From NCBI GenBank assembly GCA_019739225.1, contig JAHHDT010000005.1, positions 1,116,001 to 1,180,000 on the forward strand: a DNA stretch of 64,000 nucleotides. Direction: 5' to 3'. The notes beneath the pieces were generated by a model. That model ran no database searches, was not told the origin of the DNA, and saw only the letters and a list, made by a program, of their open reading frames with translations. The position numbers were made by a program, and so were the translations under genes. This document shows positions 1 to 9,329 of this stretch, one piece after another; within the stretch, counting starts at the first letter, position 1, and every line of letters starts with the position of its first letter. Source of the DNA: Aquamicrobium sp. (GTDB lineage: Bacteria > Pseudomonadota > Alphaproteobacteria > Rhizobiales > Rhizobiaceae).

Positions 1-401
1 GCGATGTCCGCGATTTTCCAGGCGCCGTTCTCTTCGACCAGCGTCCATTCGATCTCGCGTGGTTGGCCGAAATTCGTGAAGCGTGCGACCACGATTGCCG
101 CGCCGTCGTTGGCGGCCTCGTCAAGCTCCAGCGTGCTTGCAATTTCCGTAGGGTCGAAATCCTGCCCGTCGACGGCAAGGCCGAAATCGAGGCAGATTTC
201 CTCCCGTTCGTCGAAGGCGCGATCGCTGGCGTCGAGATAGGCCTTCGCTGGTCCCGTGAAGCGGTCCCGGCTCGCCTCGTCCGCTTCCATGCCGATCCCT
301 TCCGCATAAAAGTAGCCCACGGCGTCCGCTGCGGGGCCGGCCAATGCCGGTTGCGACAGGATGGCCGCGAGTGCCAGAAAAGGACCTGAAAGTGTCTTCA
401 C
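1..401 (-). CDS. Secreted DUF3828-like hypothetical protein (3' end beyond window)
   Basis: This reading frame starts at GTG (401-399) and is still open at the window edge, giving about 133 residues. A GGAG ribosome-binding site lies 7 bases upstream. The N-terminus is a clear Sec signal peptide: MKTLSGPF, a hydrophobic stretch, then a likely cut after ALA near residue 21. The mature part (GYFYAEG, EICLDFGLAVDGQDFD, ending in ENGAWKIADI) resembles small periplasmic DUF3828 or NTF2-like proteins. The family name is an inference from general pattern. The function is unknown, and nothing ties it to the methyltransferase gene beside it except shared strand. Confidence 0.6.
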   Translation of the reverse strand, partial: MKTLSGPFLALAAILSQPALAGPAADAVGYFYAEGIGMEADEASRDRFTGPAKAYLDASDRAFDEREEICLDFGLAVDGQDFDPTEIASTLELDEAANDGAAIVVARFTNFGQPREIEWTLVEENGAWKIADI

Positions 402-434
402 GTGCTAGCTCCATGCGGATCGGGTTGGTGGCAA

Positions 435-2000
435 TCAATACCACGCATCGTCGGCTACGGCTTTTTTGCGGGCGATGAAATCTTTCAGCGCCTCGTCCAC
501 GCCTTCGTCCAGCGGCGGCGCTTCGTATTCGGCCAGCATCGCTTTCCATTTGCGGTTTGCATGAGTCGCGGCGTCTTCGCTTCCGGCCGCCTCCCATTTC
601 TCGAACGGCTCGTTGTCGGCGATGCCGGAATCCCAGAAGGCGTGTTCGTAGTTCGCCATCGTGTGGGCGCAGCCGAAGAAATGGCTGCCCGGCCCAACCT
701 CGCGGAAGGCGTCGAGCGCGAGCTGGTTGTCGTCGACGGTAACGCCGTCGAGATAGGTATGGAGCGCGCCGCAGAAGTCGGCGTCCATGACGAACTTTTC
801 GTAGGACATCGACAGCAGCCCGTCGAGGAAGCCTGCCGAATGCAGGATGAAGTTCGCCCCGCAATGGACGGCGGCAAGCATCGACATGGTGCCTTCGTTC
901 ATGGCCTGCGCGTCGGGAAGCTTCGAGGTGGTGAAGTTGCCTGAGCAGCGCAGCGGCAGGTTCAGGCGCCGGGCGAGCTGGCCGACGATCATCGAGCCGA
1001 TGGCCGGCTCAGGCGTGCCGAAGGTCGGCGAGCCGGAGCGAAGCGACATCGACGACAGGAAATTGCCGAAGATCACCGGGGCGCCGGGTCGCTCAAGCTG
1101 CGTCAGCGCGCAGCCGGCCATGGTTTCGGCCAGCGATTGCGCGATCGCGCCTGCATTGGTCACAGGGCCCATAGCGCCGCCGAGGATGAAGGGTACGATC
1201 ACCGCCGCCTGGTTGGCCCGCGCATAGGCGCGCAACGCGGTGGTCATCGTGGCGTCCCAGACCAGCGGCGAGTTCACGTTGACGTTGCCGAGGATGACGC
1301 AGTTCCGGTCAACGAAGTCGTTTCCGAAAACGAGCCGCGCCATCTCGATCGAATCCTCGGCGCGGCTCTCCGCCGTCACGGAGCCCATGAAGGGCCGGTC
1401 GGAATAACGGATATGGGCATAGACCATGTCGAGATGCCGCTTGTTGACCGGCACGTCGACCGGCTCGCAGATCGTGCCGCCGGAATGGTGCAGCCAGGGC
1501 GAGGCCTGCGCCAGCTTCACGAAATTGCGGAAATCCTCGATCGTGCCGTAGCGCCGGCCTCGGTCGAGATCCATCACGAAGGGTGAGCCATAGGCGGGCG
1601 AGAACACGACATTCCTGCCGCCGATGACCACCGACTTGGCCGGGTTGCGCGCATGCTGGACGAATTCGGACGGCGCGGTGGAAAGAATTTCCCGCAACAT
1701 GCCGGGCTCGAACCTGACCAGTTCGCCGTCTATGCGCGCCCCGGCTCGGCGCCAATGGTCGAGCGCTATCGGATCGTCGCGGAACTCGATGCCGATCTCG
1801 GCGAGAATCCGGTCCGCCGTCTGTTCTATGCGGCGCAGGTTTTCTTCCGACATCACGTCGTAGGTGGGGATATTGCGGACGATGTAGGGCCGGCCCGGCC
1901 CGTCCTGACCGTGGCTGCGCTGCTCGCGGCGTGCCTGCCTGCCGCCGCGTTCGCGGCGTTGAGCGGTCGGGTTCGAGGTAGCGGCTTCGGAAGCGTGCAT
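435..2000 (-). CDS. Trimethylamine methyltransferase (MttB) family protein, non-pyrrolysine type
   Basis: This is a member of the MttB superfamily (COG5598), which moves methyl groups from quaternary or tertiary amines such as glycine betaine to a corrinoid protein. The body is typical, from YIVRNIPTYDVMSEENL through a TIM-barrel-like core to the acidic C-terminus. There is no in-frame amber codon, so it is not a pyrrolysine-dependent trimethylamine enzyme. The chosen ATG at 2000 has AAGGG 9 bases upstream and gives 521 residues; ATGs at 2021 and 2090 are alternatives. The N-terminus is low-complexity and Arg-rich (RRERGGRQARR), as in alphaproteobacterial relatives. No corrinoid protein is adjacent, so the substrate cannot be read from context. 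Confidence 0.85.
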   Translation of the reverse strand: MHASEAATSNPTAQRRERGGRQARREQRSHGQDGPGRPYIVRNIPTYDVMSEENLRRIEQTADRILAEIGIEFRDDPIALDHWRRAGARIDGELVRFEPGMLREILSTAPSEFVQHARNPAKSVVIGGRNVVFSPAYGSPFVMDLDRGRRYGTIEDFRNFVKLAQASPWLHHSGGTICEPVDVPVNKRHLDMVYAHIRYSDRPFMGSVTAESRAEDSIEMARLVFGNDFVDRNCVILGNVNVNSPLVWDATMTTALRAYARANQAAVIVPFILGGAMGPVTNAGAIAQSLAETMAGCALTQLERPGAPVIFGNFLSSMSLRSGSPTFGTPEPAIGSMIVGQLARRLNLPLRCSGNFTTSKLPDAQAMNEGTMSMLAAVHCGANFILHSAGFLDGLLSMSYEKFVMDADFCGALHTYLDGVTVDDNQLALDAFREVGPGSHFFGCAHTMANYEHAFWDSGIADNEPFEKWEAAGSEDAATHANRKWKAMLAEYEAPPLDEGVDEALKDFIARKKAVADDAWY

Positions 2001-2134
2001 GCCATTGTGCCCTTGCGTCATGGTCGAGGCTAGGCTGTCGAAACCCGTCTGGCCATGCTTCGTTGCGGCTTCCGGTGACGTAAATGGCACAAAGCCGTGC
2101 TATCTGGAGCAGGCGATTTTGGAGGAAGGCGACG

Positions 2135-3169
2135 ATGTCGAACATGATGCGCGCACTCGTGAAGGCCAGGGCCGAGCCGGGCATCTGGATGGAGCAGGTG
2201 CCGGTTCCCGAGATCGGGCCCAACGACGTGCTCATCAAGGTGAAGAAGACCGCGATCTGCGGCACCGACGTGCATATCTACAACTGGGACCAGTGGGCGC
2301 AGAAGACCGTGCCGGTGCCGATGGTGACCGGCCACGAATTCGTCGGCGAGGTCGCCGACTTCGGTTCCGCCGTCACCGAATACAAGGTCGGCCAGCGGGT
2401 CGCCGGCGAGGGCCATATCGTCTGCGGCCATTGCCGCAACTGCCGCGCGGGCAGGGGGCATCTCTGCCGCAATACGCTTGGTGTCGGCGTCAACCGGCCC
2501 GGCGCCTTCGCCGAATACCTCGCCTTGCCGCAGCACAATGTCGTGCCGATTCCGGACGACATCCCGGACGAGATCGCCGCGATCTTCGATCCGCTCGGCA
2601 ATGCCGTGCATACGGCGCTGTCTTTCGATCTGGTGGGTGAGGACGTGCTCGTCACCGGCGCCGGGCCGATCGGCATCATGGGTGCGCTGGTCGCTCAGTG
2701 CGTCGGCGCGCGCAAGGTGGTCATTACCGATATCAACCCCGTCCGCCTCGACCTGGCGCGCAGGATGGGCGTGCATCACGTTGTCGACGCATCGAAAGAG
2801 AGCCTGCGCGACGTGATGAACGAGGAAGGCATGACGGAGGGCTTCGACGTCGGCCTCGAGATGTCGGGTTCTGCCGTGGCCTTCCGCGACATGATCGACA
2901 CGATGAACAATGGCGGGAAGATCGCCATCCTCGGCATCGCGCCGACCGGCTTCGAGATCGACTGGAACAAGGTCATCTTCAAGATGCTGCACCTGAAAGG
3001 CATCTACGGCCGCGAGATGTTCGAGACCTGGTACAAGATGATCGCCCTGGTGCAGGGTCCGTTGGACGTGACAGGGCTCATCACCCATCGCATCGGTATC
3101 GACGACTATCAGGCCGGTTTCGACGCGATGCGCAGCGGCAATTCCGGCAAGGTGGTGATGGACTGGTGA
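2135..3169 (+). CDS. tdh: L-threonine 3-dehydrogenase
   Basis: This cytosolic zinc-dependent medium-chain dehydrogenase oxidises L-threonine to 2-amino-3-ketobutyrate with NAD+. Catalytic-zinc residues are visible in the [13 protein letters not shown] segment and TGHEFVGEV. The structural-zinc cysteine cluster is [15 protein letters not shown]. The NAD-binding fold has [10 protein letters not shown]. The length of 344 residues fits the family, and YNWDQWAQ is characteristic of Tdh rather than sorbitol dehydrogenases. The ATG at 2135 was chosen because a strong GGAGGAAGG lies just before it. It is divergent from the MttB-family gene. The usual partner Kbl is not in the window. Confidence 0.9.
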   Translation: MSNMMRALVKARAEPGIWMEQVPVPEIGPNDVLIKVKKTAICGTDVHIYNWDQWAQKTVPVPMVTGHEFVGEVADFGSAVTEYKVGQRVAGEGHIVCGHCRNCRAGRGHLCRNTLGVGVNRPGAFAEYLALPQHNVVPIPDDIPDEIAAIFDPLGNAVHTALSFDLVGEDVLVTGAGPIGIMGALVAQCVGARKVVITDINPVRLDLARRMGVHHVVDASKESLRDVMNEEGMTEGFDVGLEMSGSAVAFRDMIDTMNNGGKIAILGIAPTGFEIDWNKVIFKMLHLKGIYGREMFETWYKMIALVQGPLDVTGLITHRIGIDDYQAGFDAMRSGNSGKVVMDW

Positions 3170-3237
3170 GAGATTGCATTGTGGAACGCCGTGAGCAGTC
3201 CGCATTTGAGAATGCGGGCCGGGCCTGTTAGGCCAGA

Positions 3238-3786
3238 ATGTCCTGCAAACAGAACATCCCGCCCATGAAAGCCTTCCTCAAAGCCTTTTTCGTCAGACAC
3301 GAACCTCCGGTGGCGCTACGGGCCAATCTGCGCGCTGGGCTTGCGGCAATCGCGGGCATCGCGCTCGTTGGCGGGCTTGCCACCTGGATCGAGCTGCCAC
3401 TGCTGATTGCACCGCTGGGCGCCACGTCGGGTCTTCTTTTCGGCCAGCCGTCGAGCGCGCTTTCCCAGCCGATCAATGTGATGGGCGGCTACCTGATCGG
3501 CACGATCGTCTGCGAGGCGGCCTTCTTCGTCTTTCCCGGCGCCTGGCTGGCAGCCGCTGTAGCCGTCGGCCTCACCATCGTCGTGATGCGCGCTTTAAGG
3601 GTCACGCATCCGCCAGCGGCGGCACTGCCGATCCTCGGGTTCGGCGAGCCTGTACACGGCGTGCAGCTCTTTCTCATCGTCTTCATGGCAAGCGTCGTGC
3701 TGATCGCTTTTGCGCTCGTGGTGCACAACCTGCCGCCGCGCCGGCCTTATCCGATGCCGGAGGAGCCCGACCGGAAGAGCGGATAG
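3238..3786 (+). CDS. HPP family integral membrane protein
   Basis: This small membrane protein of about 182 residues has four or five hydrophobic segments (AGLAAIAGIALVGG; a segment ending in IAPLGATSGLLFG; VAVGLTIVVM; LIVFMASVVLIAFA). It carries the family signature THPPAAALP that gives the HPP domain its name. Related HPP proteins have been linked to nitrite transport in chloroplasts and cyanobacteria, but the role in Rhizobiales is not established. The start is uncertain: ATG at 3238 or 3265, neither with a strong ribosome-binding site. It is on the same strand as tdh, 68 bases downstream. Confidence 0.8.
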   Translation: MSCKQNIPPMKAFLKAFFVRHEPPVALRANLRAGLAAIAGIALVGGLATWIELPLLIAPLGATSGLLFGQPSSALSQPINVMGGYLIGTIVCEAAFFVFPGAWLAAAVAVGLTIVVMRALRVTHPPAAALPILGFGEPVHGVQLFLIVFMASVVLIAFALVVHNLPPRRPYPMPEEPDRKSG

Positions 3787-3910
3787 ATAGAAATTGAACG
3801 ATCCGGTAGGCGGCTCGTTTACCGCATCTGCAGGTTTGACGTTGGGTTAAGTGCCGATTTGCACTTCCGTGGCAGTGATGAACGCATCAACAGGGCCATG
3901 GAGACCGACC

Positions 3911-4849
3911 ATGCGGGGCACTTTTCACTTCGAAGCCGACAATCTTTCCACCGAGTGGAACAAGAAAATCGTTCCGGTACGCCATGATCTGGCGACCAAT
4001 CCCCTCTTTGCCGACGAGGCGCTCGCCAAGCTGATCGAGGGCAATCCGCAAGCGATCCGCGAGGTCTCGACCATGGATCCCGGTCGCGAGGACCGCGCCA
4101 GCTGGAAGCGTGCCTCGTTCGAGGACATGAGCGGCATGGAAATTCTCCAGGCCGTGCGCGACGGCCTTCTGTGGATAAACGTTGCCGAAGCCGGCAGCTT
4201 CGATCCGCGCTACCAGGCGATCATCGACAAGCTCCTGGGCGATCTGGCCGCGCAGGTTCCGGGCCTCAAGACGTTCCAGCACCGCATCGGCCTGCTGATT
4301 TCCTCGCCAAACGCGCGCGTGTTCTACCATTGCGACATTCCGGGGCAGGGGTTGATGCACGTCCGCGGCGAGAAAACCATCTGGATCTATCCCGACGGCG
4401 ATCCGTTCCTGCCTCAGGAAGCGCTGGAGCGCGTCGTCACTGGTCTTTCCTACGAGGAGATCGACTACGACCCGTCCTTCGAGGAAAAGGCGACGGTGCT
4501 GCACCTCAAGCCGGGCATGGGCGCGCTGTGGCCGCTCAACTATCCGCACCGGGTCGTCAACGGCGACAGCCTCAACGTTTCCTTCACGGTCGAATACTGG
4601 ACCGACGAAATCCGTCGGCACTATCTCGTCAATCTCGCCAACGGCGTGGGACGGCATTTCGTCGGCTGGAAACCCCGCTCGCGCGCGATCAGCGGTCCGG
4701 TTTTCTGGATGAAGGCCGGTTTCGCGGCTGCCTGGAAGCTCTCCGGCGCCAAGAAACACTTCGCAGCCAAGATCAAGCCGGATTTCAGCATCAGCAAGAA
4801 GAAGCAGCTTGAAGCGGCGAGCCAGCCGTTCAAGGAAGCGGCGGAGTAG
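3911..4849 (+). CDS. Cupin-like / JmjC-fold protein (putative Fe(II)/2-oxoglutarate oxygenase)
   Basis: The 312-residue product has a double-stranded beta-helix pattern. An H-x-D pair occurs in VFYHCDIPGQ and a later histidine in WPLNYPHRVVNGD, consistent with the metal triad of JmjC/cupin_8 oxygenases. The strand-rich segment between them (MHVRGEKTIWIYP, ATVLHLKPGMGALW) fits the fold. The C-terminal 60 residues are Lys-rich and helical. The ATG at 3911 is preferred over 3851 because GGAG sits 7 bases before it. The substrate is unknown; tRNA, protein and small-molecule hydroxylases all share this architecture. It is monocistronic and ends at a hairpin. Confidence 0.65.
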   Translation: MRGTFHFEADNLSTEWNKKIVPVRHDLATNPLFADEALAKLIEGNPQAIREVSTMDPGREDRASWKRASFEDMSGMEILQAVRDGLLWINVAEAGSFDPRYQAIIDKLLGDLAAQVPGLKTFQHRIGLLISSPNARVFYHCDIPGQGLMHVRGEKTIWIYPDGDPFLPQEALERVVTGLSYEEIDYDPSFEEKATVLHLKPGMGALWPLNYPHRVVNGDSLNVSFTVEYWTDEIRRHYLVNLANGVGRHFVGWKPRSRAISGPVFWMKAGFAAAWKLSGAKKHFAAKIKPDFSISKKKQLEAASQPFKEAAE

Positions 4850-4857
4850 TCATTGAG

Positions 4858-4886
4858 GCATGCGGCGAAAGTGCTTCGCCGCATGC
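4858..4886. terminator. Hairpin between convergent genes
   Basis: A perfect 12-bp stem (GCATGCGGCGAA at 4858-4869 and TTCGCCGCATGC at 4875-4886) with a 5-base loop lies between the cupin-like gene and the convergent MarR gene. It has no T-run on either side, so termination activity is inferred from position and stem strength. Confidence 0.55.
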
Positions 4887-4889
4887 GCT

Positions 4890-5345
4890 TCAATCGTGGT
4901 CCCGTTGCTGCAGCATGGCGCGTTCCAGCGCGGCCAGCCCGCTTATAATGGCGCTTTTCTCCGCTGGGCGCATCTGCTCTAGGATGCGCGTCTCGAACTC
5001 CCGCGCCAGCGGCACAAGTTCGCGGTAGGCGTCCTCGCCGGCTTTCGTCAGCGTCAGGTGCTCCACCCGCCGATCCGTCGCGTCGGGTGCCCGCCGCAGC
5101 CAGCGGCGTTCCTCAAGCGCGGTCACCGCGCGACTCACCTTTGTCTTGTGCATGGCCGAGTGCTGGCCGATCGCGGTCGCCGTCATCGTGCCATATTGGC
5201 CGAGCGTCGCCAGCAGCCGCCATTCCGGCCGGGTCAGGCCGAAGCGGTCGCGGTAGAGACGCGAGAAGTCGCGGCTGACGGCGTCGGCCAGCCGGTTGAG
5301 GCGATAGGGCAGGAATTCTTCGAGCGAAAGCAGGTCGTCGTTCAC
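4890..5345 (-). CDS. MarR family transcriptional regulator
   Basis: This 151-residue winged-helix protein has the MarR layout: an N-terminal dimer helix ([16 protein letters not shown]), a recognition region ([30 protein letters not shown]) and a wing ([17 protein letters not shown]). MarR proteins usually repress a divergent catabolic operon and release DNA when a phenolic ligand binds. Here it is divergent from the homogentisate operon, with a palindrome between them, so it probably controls hmgA and the genes after it. The natural effector is inferred to be homogentisate or another tyrosine-pathway intermediate. Confidence 0.88.
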   Translation of the reverse strand: MNDDLLSLEEFLPYRLNRLADAVSRDFSRLYRDRFGLTRPEWRLLATLGQYGTMTATAIGQHSAMHKTKVSRAVTALEERRWLRRAPDATDRRVEHLTLTKAGEDAYRELVPLAREFETRILEQMRPAEKSAIISGLAALERAMLQQRDHD

Positions 5346-5363
5346 AGTCAGGCCGGGTTGATA

Positions 5364-5392
5364 GTTACATTTTCAATTGTTACCGATGTAAC
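5364..5392. promoter_or_regulatory. Probable MarR operator between marR and hmgA
   Basis: GTTACAT (5364-5370) and ATGTAAC (5386-5392) form a perfect inverted repeat with a 15-base centre that contains CAATTG and a further GTTAC. The site is AT-rich in a GC-rich region and lies between two divergent start codons, as expected for a MarR operator overlapping both promoters. Binding is inferred. Confidence 0.6.
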
Positions 5393-5461
5393 AAATTCCG
5401 GCGGCTGTCAAAGACAGCGCACTCTGGCGAGATGTCGCCGCGATCCGATCGGGAGGCGAAG

Positions 5462-6826
5462 ATGAACGAGATGAGCACCCCCGCCGCGCAGGCTCAAGCC
5501 GGCAAGGTAGCGTCCGCCTATACCTACATGCCCGGCTTCGGCAACGACTTCGAGACCGAGACGCTACCCGGTTCGTTGCCGCAAGGCCGCAATTCGCCGC
5601 AGCGTCCGGCCTACGGGCTCTATGCCGAACAGCTTTCGGGCTCCCCCTTCACCGCGCCGCGCGGCACCAACGAGCGTTCCTGGCTTTACCGCATCCGCCC
5701 CAGTGTCAAGCATCACGGCCGCTTCAAGGCGCTTGAGCTGCCGCTTTGGAAATCGGCGCCGAACGTCGGCGACCATGAGCTTCCGCTTGGCCAGTTGCGT
5801 TGGAACCCGACGCCGATGCCGTCGGAACCGACCGATTTCATCCATGGCATGCGCACCATGACCACCGCCGGCGACGTGTTCGGACAGGCGGGCATGGCCT
5901 CGCACGTCTATGTCGCCAACGCTGACATGGTGGACGACCATTTCTTCAACGCCGATGGCGAGCTGATGGTGGTGCCGCAGGTCGGCGGCGTGCGCTTTGT
6001 CACCGAGATGGGCGTCATCGAGATACAGCCGGGCGAAATCTGCGTGCTGCCTCGTGGCCTCACCTTCAAGGTCGAGCTTATGGATGGAACGGCGCGCGGC
6101 TACGTCTGCGAGAACTACGGCGCCAAGTTCACGCTGCCCGACCGCGGGCCGATCGGCGCCAACTGCCTTGCCAATCCACGCGACTTCAAGACGCCGACCG
6201 CCTGGTACGAGGACAAGGAAACGCCGTGCCGCATCGTGGTGAAGTGGTGTGGCCGGTTCCACGTCACCGAGATCGGACATTCGCCCCTCGATGTCGTTGC
6301 CTGGCACGGCAACTATGCGCCCTACAAATACGACCTCTCGACCTTCTCGCCTGTCGGCGCGATCCTGTTCGACCACCCGGACCCTTCGATCTTCACGGTA
6401 CTGACGGCTCCATCGGGTGAGGAAGGCACGGCCAATATCGATTTCGTCATCTTCCCGCCGCGCTGGATGGTGGCGGAGGACACGTTCCGCCCGCCCTGGT
6501 ATCACCGCAACATCATGAGCGAGTTCATGGGCCTCATCCACGGCCAGTACGACGCCAAGGAAGAAGGTTTCGTGCCCGGCGGCATGAGCCTTCACAACAT
6601 GATGCTCGCGCATGGGCCCGACGCGACGGGGTTCGAGAAGGCGTCGCGCGCCGACCTGAAGCCAGTCAAGCTGGACCACACCATGGCGTTCATGTTCGAG
6701 ACGCGGTTCCCGCAGCTCCTGACCGGCTACGCCGCAGGGCTCGAAACCTTGCAGGCTGACTATATCGACTGCTGGTCCGATCTGAAGAAGCGTTTCAACG
6801 GCACGCCGGAAGGCGACTGGAGCTGA
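5462..6826 (+). CDS. hmgA: Homogentisate 1,2-dioxygenase
   Basis: This cytosolic Fe(II) dioxygenase opens the ring of homogentisate to 4-maleylacetoacetate in tyrosine and phenylacetate-type catabolism. The iron ligands known from the human enzyme are all present in spacing: His in PPWYHRN, Glu six residues on in MSEFMGL, and His thirty residues later in MLAHGPD. The N-terminus [12 protein letters not shown] and the [16 protein letters not shown] segment are diagnostic. The ATG at 5462 follows GGGAGGCGAAG and gives 454 residues, the usual size. It is the first gene of an operon running to 11676. Confidence 0.97.
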   Translation: MNEMSTPAAQAQAGKVASAYTYMPGFGNDFETETLPGSLPQGRNSPQRPAYGLYAEQLSGSPFTAPRGTNERSWLYRIRPSVKHHGRFKALELPLWKSAPNVGDHELPLGQLRWNPTPMPSEPTDFIHGMRTMTTAGDVFGQAGMASHVYVANADMVDDHFFNADGELMVVPQVGGVRFVTEMGVIEIQPGEICVLPRGLTFKVELMDGTARGYVCENYGAKFTLPDRGPIGANCLANPRDFKTPTAWYEDKETPCRIVVKWCGRFHVTEIGHSPLDVVAWHGNYAPYKYDLSTFSPVGAILFDHPDPSIFTVLTAPSGEEGTANIDFVIFPPRWMVAEDTFRPPWYHRNIMSEFMGLIHGQYDAKEEGFVPGGMSLHNMMLAHGPDATGFEKASRADLKPVKLDHTMAFMFETRFPQLLTGYAAGLETLQADYIDCWSDLKKRFNGTPEGDWS

Positions 6827-6900
6827 TTTTCTTGGCACCCTGTCGGAACCCGAGCCGTCCATTCGTCCTTTGACAGTCAACCCAAAGAGAGGAGTCTGTC

Positions 6901-7254
6901 ATGACCTATGTAGATGGTTTCGTTCTGGCGGTGCCGAACGCCGAGTTCGAGGAATATCGAAAGAACGCCGAATTGGGCAGGACGGTCTGGATGGAGCACG
7001 GCGCCCTGTCCTATGTTGAGGCCAAGGCCGATGACGTGCCGGACGGGAAGGTGACATCCTTCCCTATGGCTGTGAAGCAAGAGGAGGGCGAAACGATTGT
7101 CTTTTCCTACGCCACCTACAAGTCGCGAGAACATCGCGACGAAGTGATGAAAAAGGTGATGGCCGACCCACGCCTGGCGGCGAGCATGGAGAATATGCCC
7201 GCCTACATGAAACGAATGATCTATGGTGGCTTCCAGGTGTTCGTGGAAGCCTGA
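6901..7254 (+). CDS. DUF1428 family protein
   Basis: This 117-residue protein matches the DUF1428 (YbaA-like) pattern: MTYVDGFVLAVP, then WMEHGALSYVE, FPMAV, ETIVFSYATYKSREHRDEV and a C-terminal MIYGGFQVFV. The fold is a ferredoxin-like dimeric alpha/beta barrel related to antibiotic-biosynthesis monooxygenase domains. Its biochemical role is unknown. It lies between hmgA and the fumarylacetoacetate hydrolase gene, 74 bases after hmgA with GAGAGGAG as ribosome-binding site, and only 10 bases before the next gene, so it is probably co-transcribed with tyrosine catabolism. Confidence 0.85.
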   Translation: MTYVDGFVLAVPNAEFEEYRKNAELGRTVWMEHGALSYVEAKADDVPDGKVTSFPMAVKQEEGETIVFSYATYKSREHRDEVMKKVMADPRLAASMENMPAYMKRMIYGGFQVFVEA

Positions 7255-7264
7255 CGGAGGAAGA

Positions 7265-8281
7265 ATGAAACTTGCCAGCCTGAAGAACGGGACGCGTGAC
7301 GGAAGACTCGTCGTCGTCTCGAAAGACCTGACGCGTTATACGGACGCGTCCTTCCTCGTCCCGAACCTTCAGGCCGCGCTTGATGACTGGCGCCGCATCG
7401 CGCCGCATCTCGAAGCCTTGGCCGAAAGCCTCGATCACGGCTCCGTGCCCTCCGAGCGTTTCCATGAGCATGACGCCCATTCGCCGCTGCCGCGCGCCTA
7501 TCAGTGGGCGGACGGCTCGGCCTACGTCAATCACGTCGAACTGGTGCGCAAGGCGCGCGGGGCGGAGCTGCCGGAAAGCTTCTGGACCGACCCGTTGATG
7601 TATCAGGGGGGCTCCGACTCCTTCCTCGGTCCGCGCGATCCCATCGTGATGGCCGACGATGCCTGGGGCATCGACATGGAGGGCGAGATCGCCGTCATCG
7701 TCGACGACGTGCCGGCGGGCGCCAGCGTCGATGTGGCCCGGGACGCGATCCGTCTCGTCATGCTGGTCAACGATGTCTCGCTGCGCCGCCTGATCCCGGA
7801 TGAGCTTGCCAAGGGCTTTGGTTTCTTCCACGGCAAGCCCTCCTCTGCATTCTCGCCCGTGGCGGTCACCCCCGAAGAACTTGGCGACTCATGGGATGGC
7901 GGCCGGCTGCACCTGCCGTTGTGCGTCGATCTCAACGGCAAACCCTTCGGCCGCGCCAATGCCGGCATCGACATGACATTCGATTTCCCGACCCTCATTG
8001 CTCACGCAGCAAAGACGCGCCCGCTTGCCGCCGGCACGATCGTCGGGTCCGGCACGGTCTCCAACAAGCTCGATGGTGGACCTGGCAAGACGATCGCCGA
8101 GGGCGGTGTCGGATATTCATGCCTTGCCGAGCTGCGCATCGTTGAAACGCTGGAAAACGGCAAGGCCACCAGCCACTTCATGCGCTTCGGCGATACGGTT
8201 CGTATCGAGATGAAGGACAAGGACGGCCACTCGATCTTCGGCGCCATCGAGCAGGTCGTGGAAAAACAGGCGGCCGAATAG
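7265..8281 (+). CDS. fahA: Fumarylacetoacetate hydrolase family protein
   Basis: This enzyme is inferred to hydrolyse fumarylacetoacetate to fumarate and acetoacetate, the last step of the homogentisate pathway. Family features include the lid/metal region (GPRDPIVMADDAWGIDMEGE, whose acidic residues coordinate Mg/Ca), LMLVNDVSLR, GFGFFHGKPSSAFSP and GSGTVSNK. The start at 7265 follows GGAGGAAG and gives 338 residues, the bacterial short form. The position two genes after hmgA strongly supports the assignment; other FAH-family hydrolases share the fold. No glutathione S-transferase-type maleylacetoacetate isomerase lies beside it. Confidence 0.9.
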   Translation: MKLASLKNGTRDGRLVVVSKDLTRYTDASFLVPNLQAALDDWRRIAPHLEALAESLDHGSVPSERFHEHDAHSPLPRAYQWADGSAYVNHVELVRKARGAELPESFWTDPLMYQGGSDSFLGPRDPIVMADDAWGIDMEGEIAVIVDDVPAGASVDVARDAIRLVMLVNDVSLRRLIPDELAKGFGFFHGKPSSAFSPVAVTPEELGDSWDGGRLHLPLCVDLNGKPFGRANAGIDMTFDFPTLIAHAAKTRPLAAGTIVGSGTVSNKLDGGPGKTIAEGGVGYSCLAELRIVETLENGKATSHFMRFGDTVRIEMKDKDGHSIFGAIEQVVEKQAAE

Positions 8282-8358
8282 GCCCGAACGTTCTCTCCGT
8301 CTGACGACCGGTCGCCAGACGGCTGTGGAACCGCGCAAAGACTGAAGTGGAGTTTGCA

Positions 8359-9309
8359 TTGACCAAGCAATTCGCATCGCAGGGCGACCTTGCCGAAAAG
8401 AAGATTTCCTTCACGGAGATCGGCCGCGACCTGTGGGCATTCACCGCCGAGGGCGATCCCAACACCGGCGTCATCATCGGCGACGATTCCGTGATGATCG
8501 TTGACGCGCAAGCGACGCCCCGGCTTGCTAACAAGGTCATCGAGAAGATCAGGACCGTTACCGACAAGCCGATCAAATATGTCGTGCTGACCCACTACCA
8601 CGCCGTGCGCGTGCTTGGCGCATCGGCTTATGGCGCCTCCGAGACCATCATGTCCGAGAAGGCGCGCGCGATGGTCGTCGAGCGCGGCCAGGAGGACTGG
8701 GAAAGCGAGTTCGGCAGGTTTCCGCGCCTGTTTCAGGGGCACGAGTCGATCCCCGGCCTCACCTGGCCGACCCTGACCTTCACCGACCGCGCGACGTTCT
8801 ACCTCGGCAAGCGCCGGGTGGACCTGGAATTCCTCGGCCGCGCGCATACGGCGGGCGACATCGTTGCCTACGTGCCCGACGCCAACGTCATGTTCACTGG
8901 CGACATCGTCGAATACCACTCGGCCTGCTACTGCGGCGACGGTCATTTTGGCGACTGGCCGGCGACGCTGGAATCGATCCGCGCCTTCGATCTCGACGCC
9001 ATCGCGCCCGGCCGGGGCGACGCGCTGGTCGGCTCCGACATGGTCGATGAGGCGCTCGACAACACCGCCGACTTCGTGATGTCCACCTACCGGCCGGTGG
9101 CCCGCGTCGCGCAGGGCGGCGGCTCGCTCAAGGAGGCTTGGGACGCCTGCCGTGAAGCCTGCGACCCGAAGTTCGCCGACTATGCCATCTACGAGCACTG
9201 CCTGCCCTTCAACGTCGCGCGCGCCTATGACGAGGCGCTGGGCATCGACACGCCGCGCATCTGGACCGCCGAGCGCGACCGGCAGATGTGGGAGGCCCTG
9301 CAGGGCTGA
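8359..9309 (+). CDS. MBL-fold metallo-hydrolase-like protein with degenerate metal site
   Basis: The product of about 316 residues has the metallo-beta-lactamase fold, but the signature HxHxDH reads THYHAVRVLGA, so Asp and His of the second metal site are Val and Arg. The third-motif His (LGRAHTAGD) and the bridging Asp (FTGDIVEYHS) remain. The last ligand position reads APGRGDA instead of PGHG. It may therefore be mononuclear, use other ligands or be non-hydrolytic. The start is probably TTG at 8359, since GGAG lies 6 bases before it; GTG at 8347 overlaps that site. It sits in the homogentisate operon between fahA and DinB. Its role is unknown. Confidence 0.85.
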   Translation: MTKQFASQGDLAEKKISFTEIGRDLWAFTAEGDPNTGVIIGDDSVMIVDAQATPRLANKVIEKIRTVTDKPIKYVVLTHYHAVRVLGASAYGASETIMSEKARAMVVERGQEDWESEFGRFPRLFQGHESIPGLTWPTLTFTDRATFYLGKRRVDLEFLGRAHTAGDIVAYVPDANVMFTGDIVEYHSACYCGDGHFGDWPATLESIRAFDLDAIAPGRGDALVGSDMVDEALDNTADFVMSTYRPVARVAQGGGSLKEAWDACREACDPKFADYAIYEHCLPFNVARAYDEALGIDTPRIWTAERDRQMWEALQG

Positions 9310-9329
9310 GGCCGAAGGGAGGAGCAGGC

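Noticed and set aside
8347-8358. GTG at 8347 as the start of the MBL-fold gene
   Set aside because: This codon overlaps the only good ribosome-binding site (GGAG), which is correctly spaced for TTG 8359.
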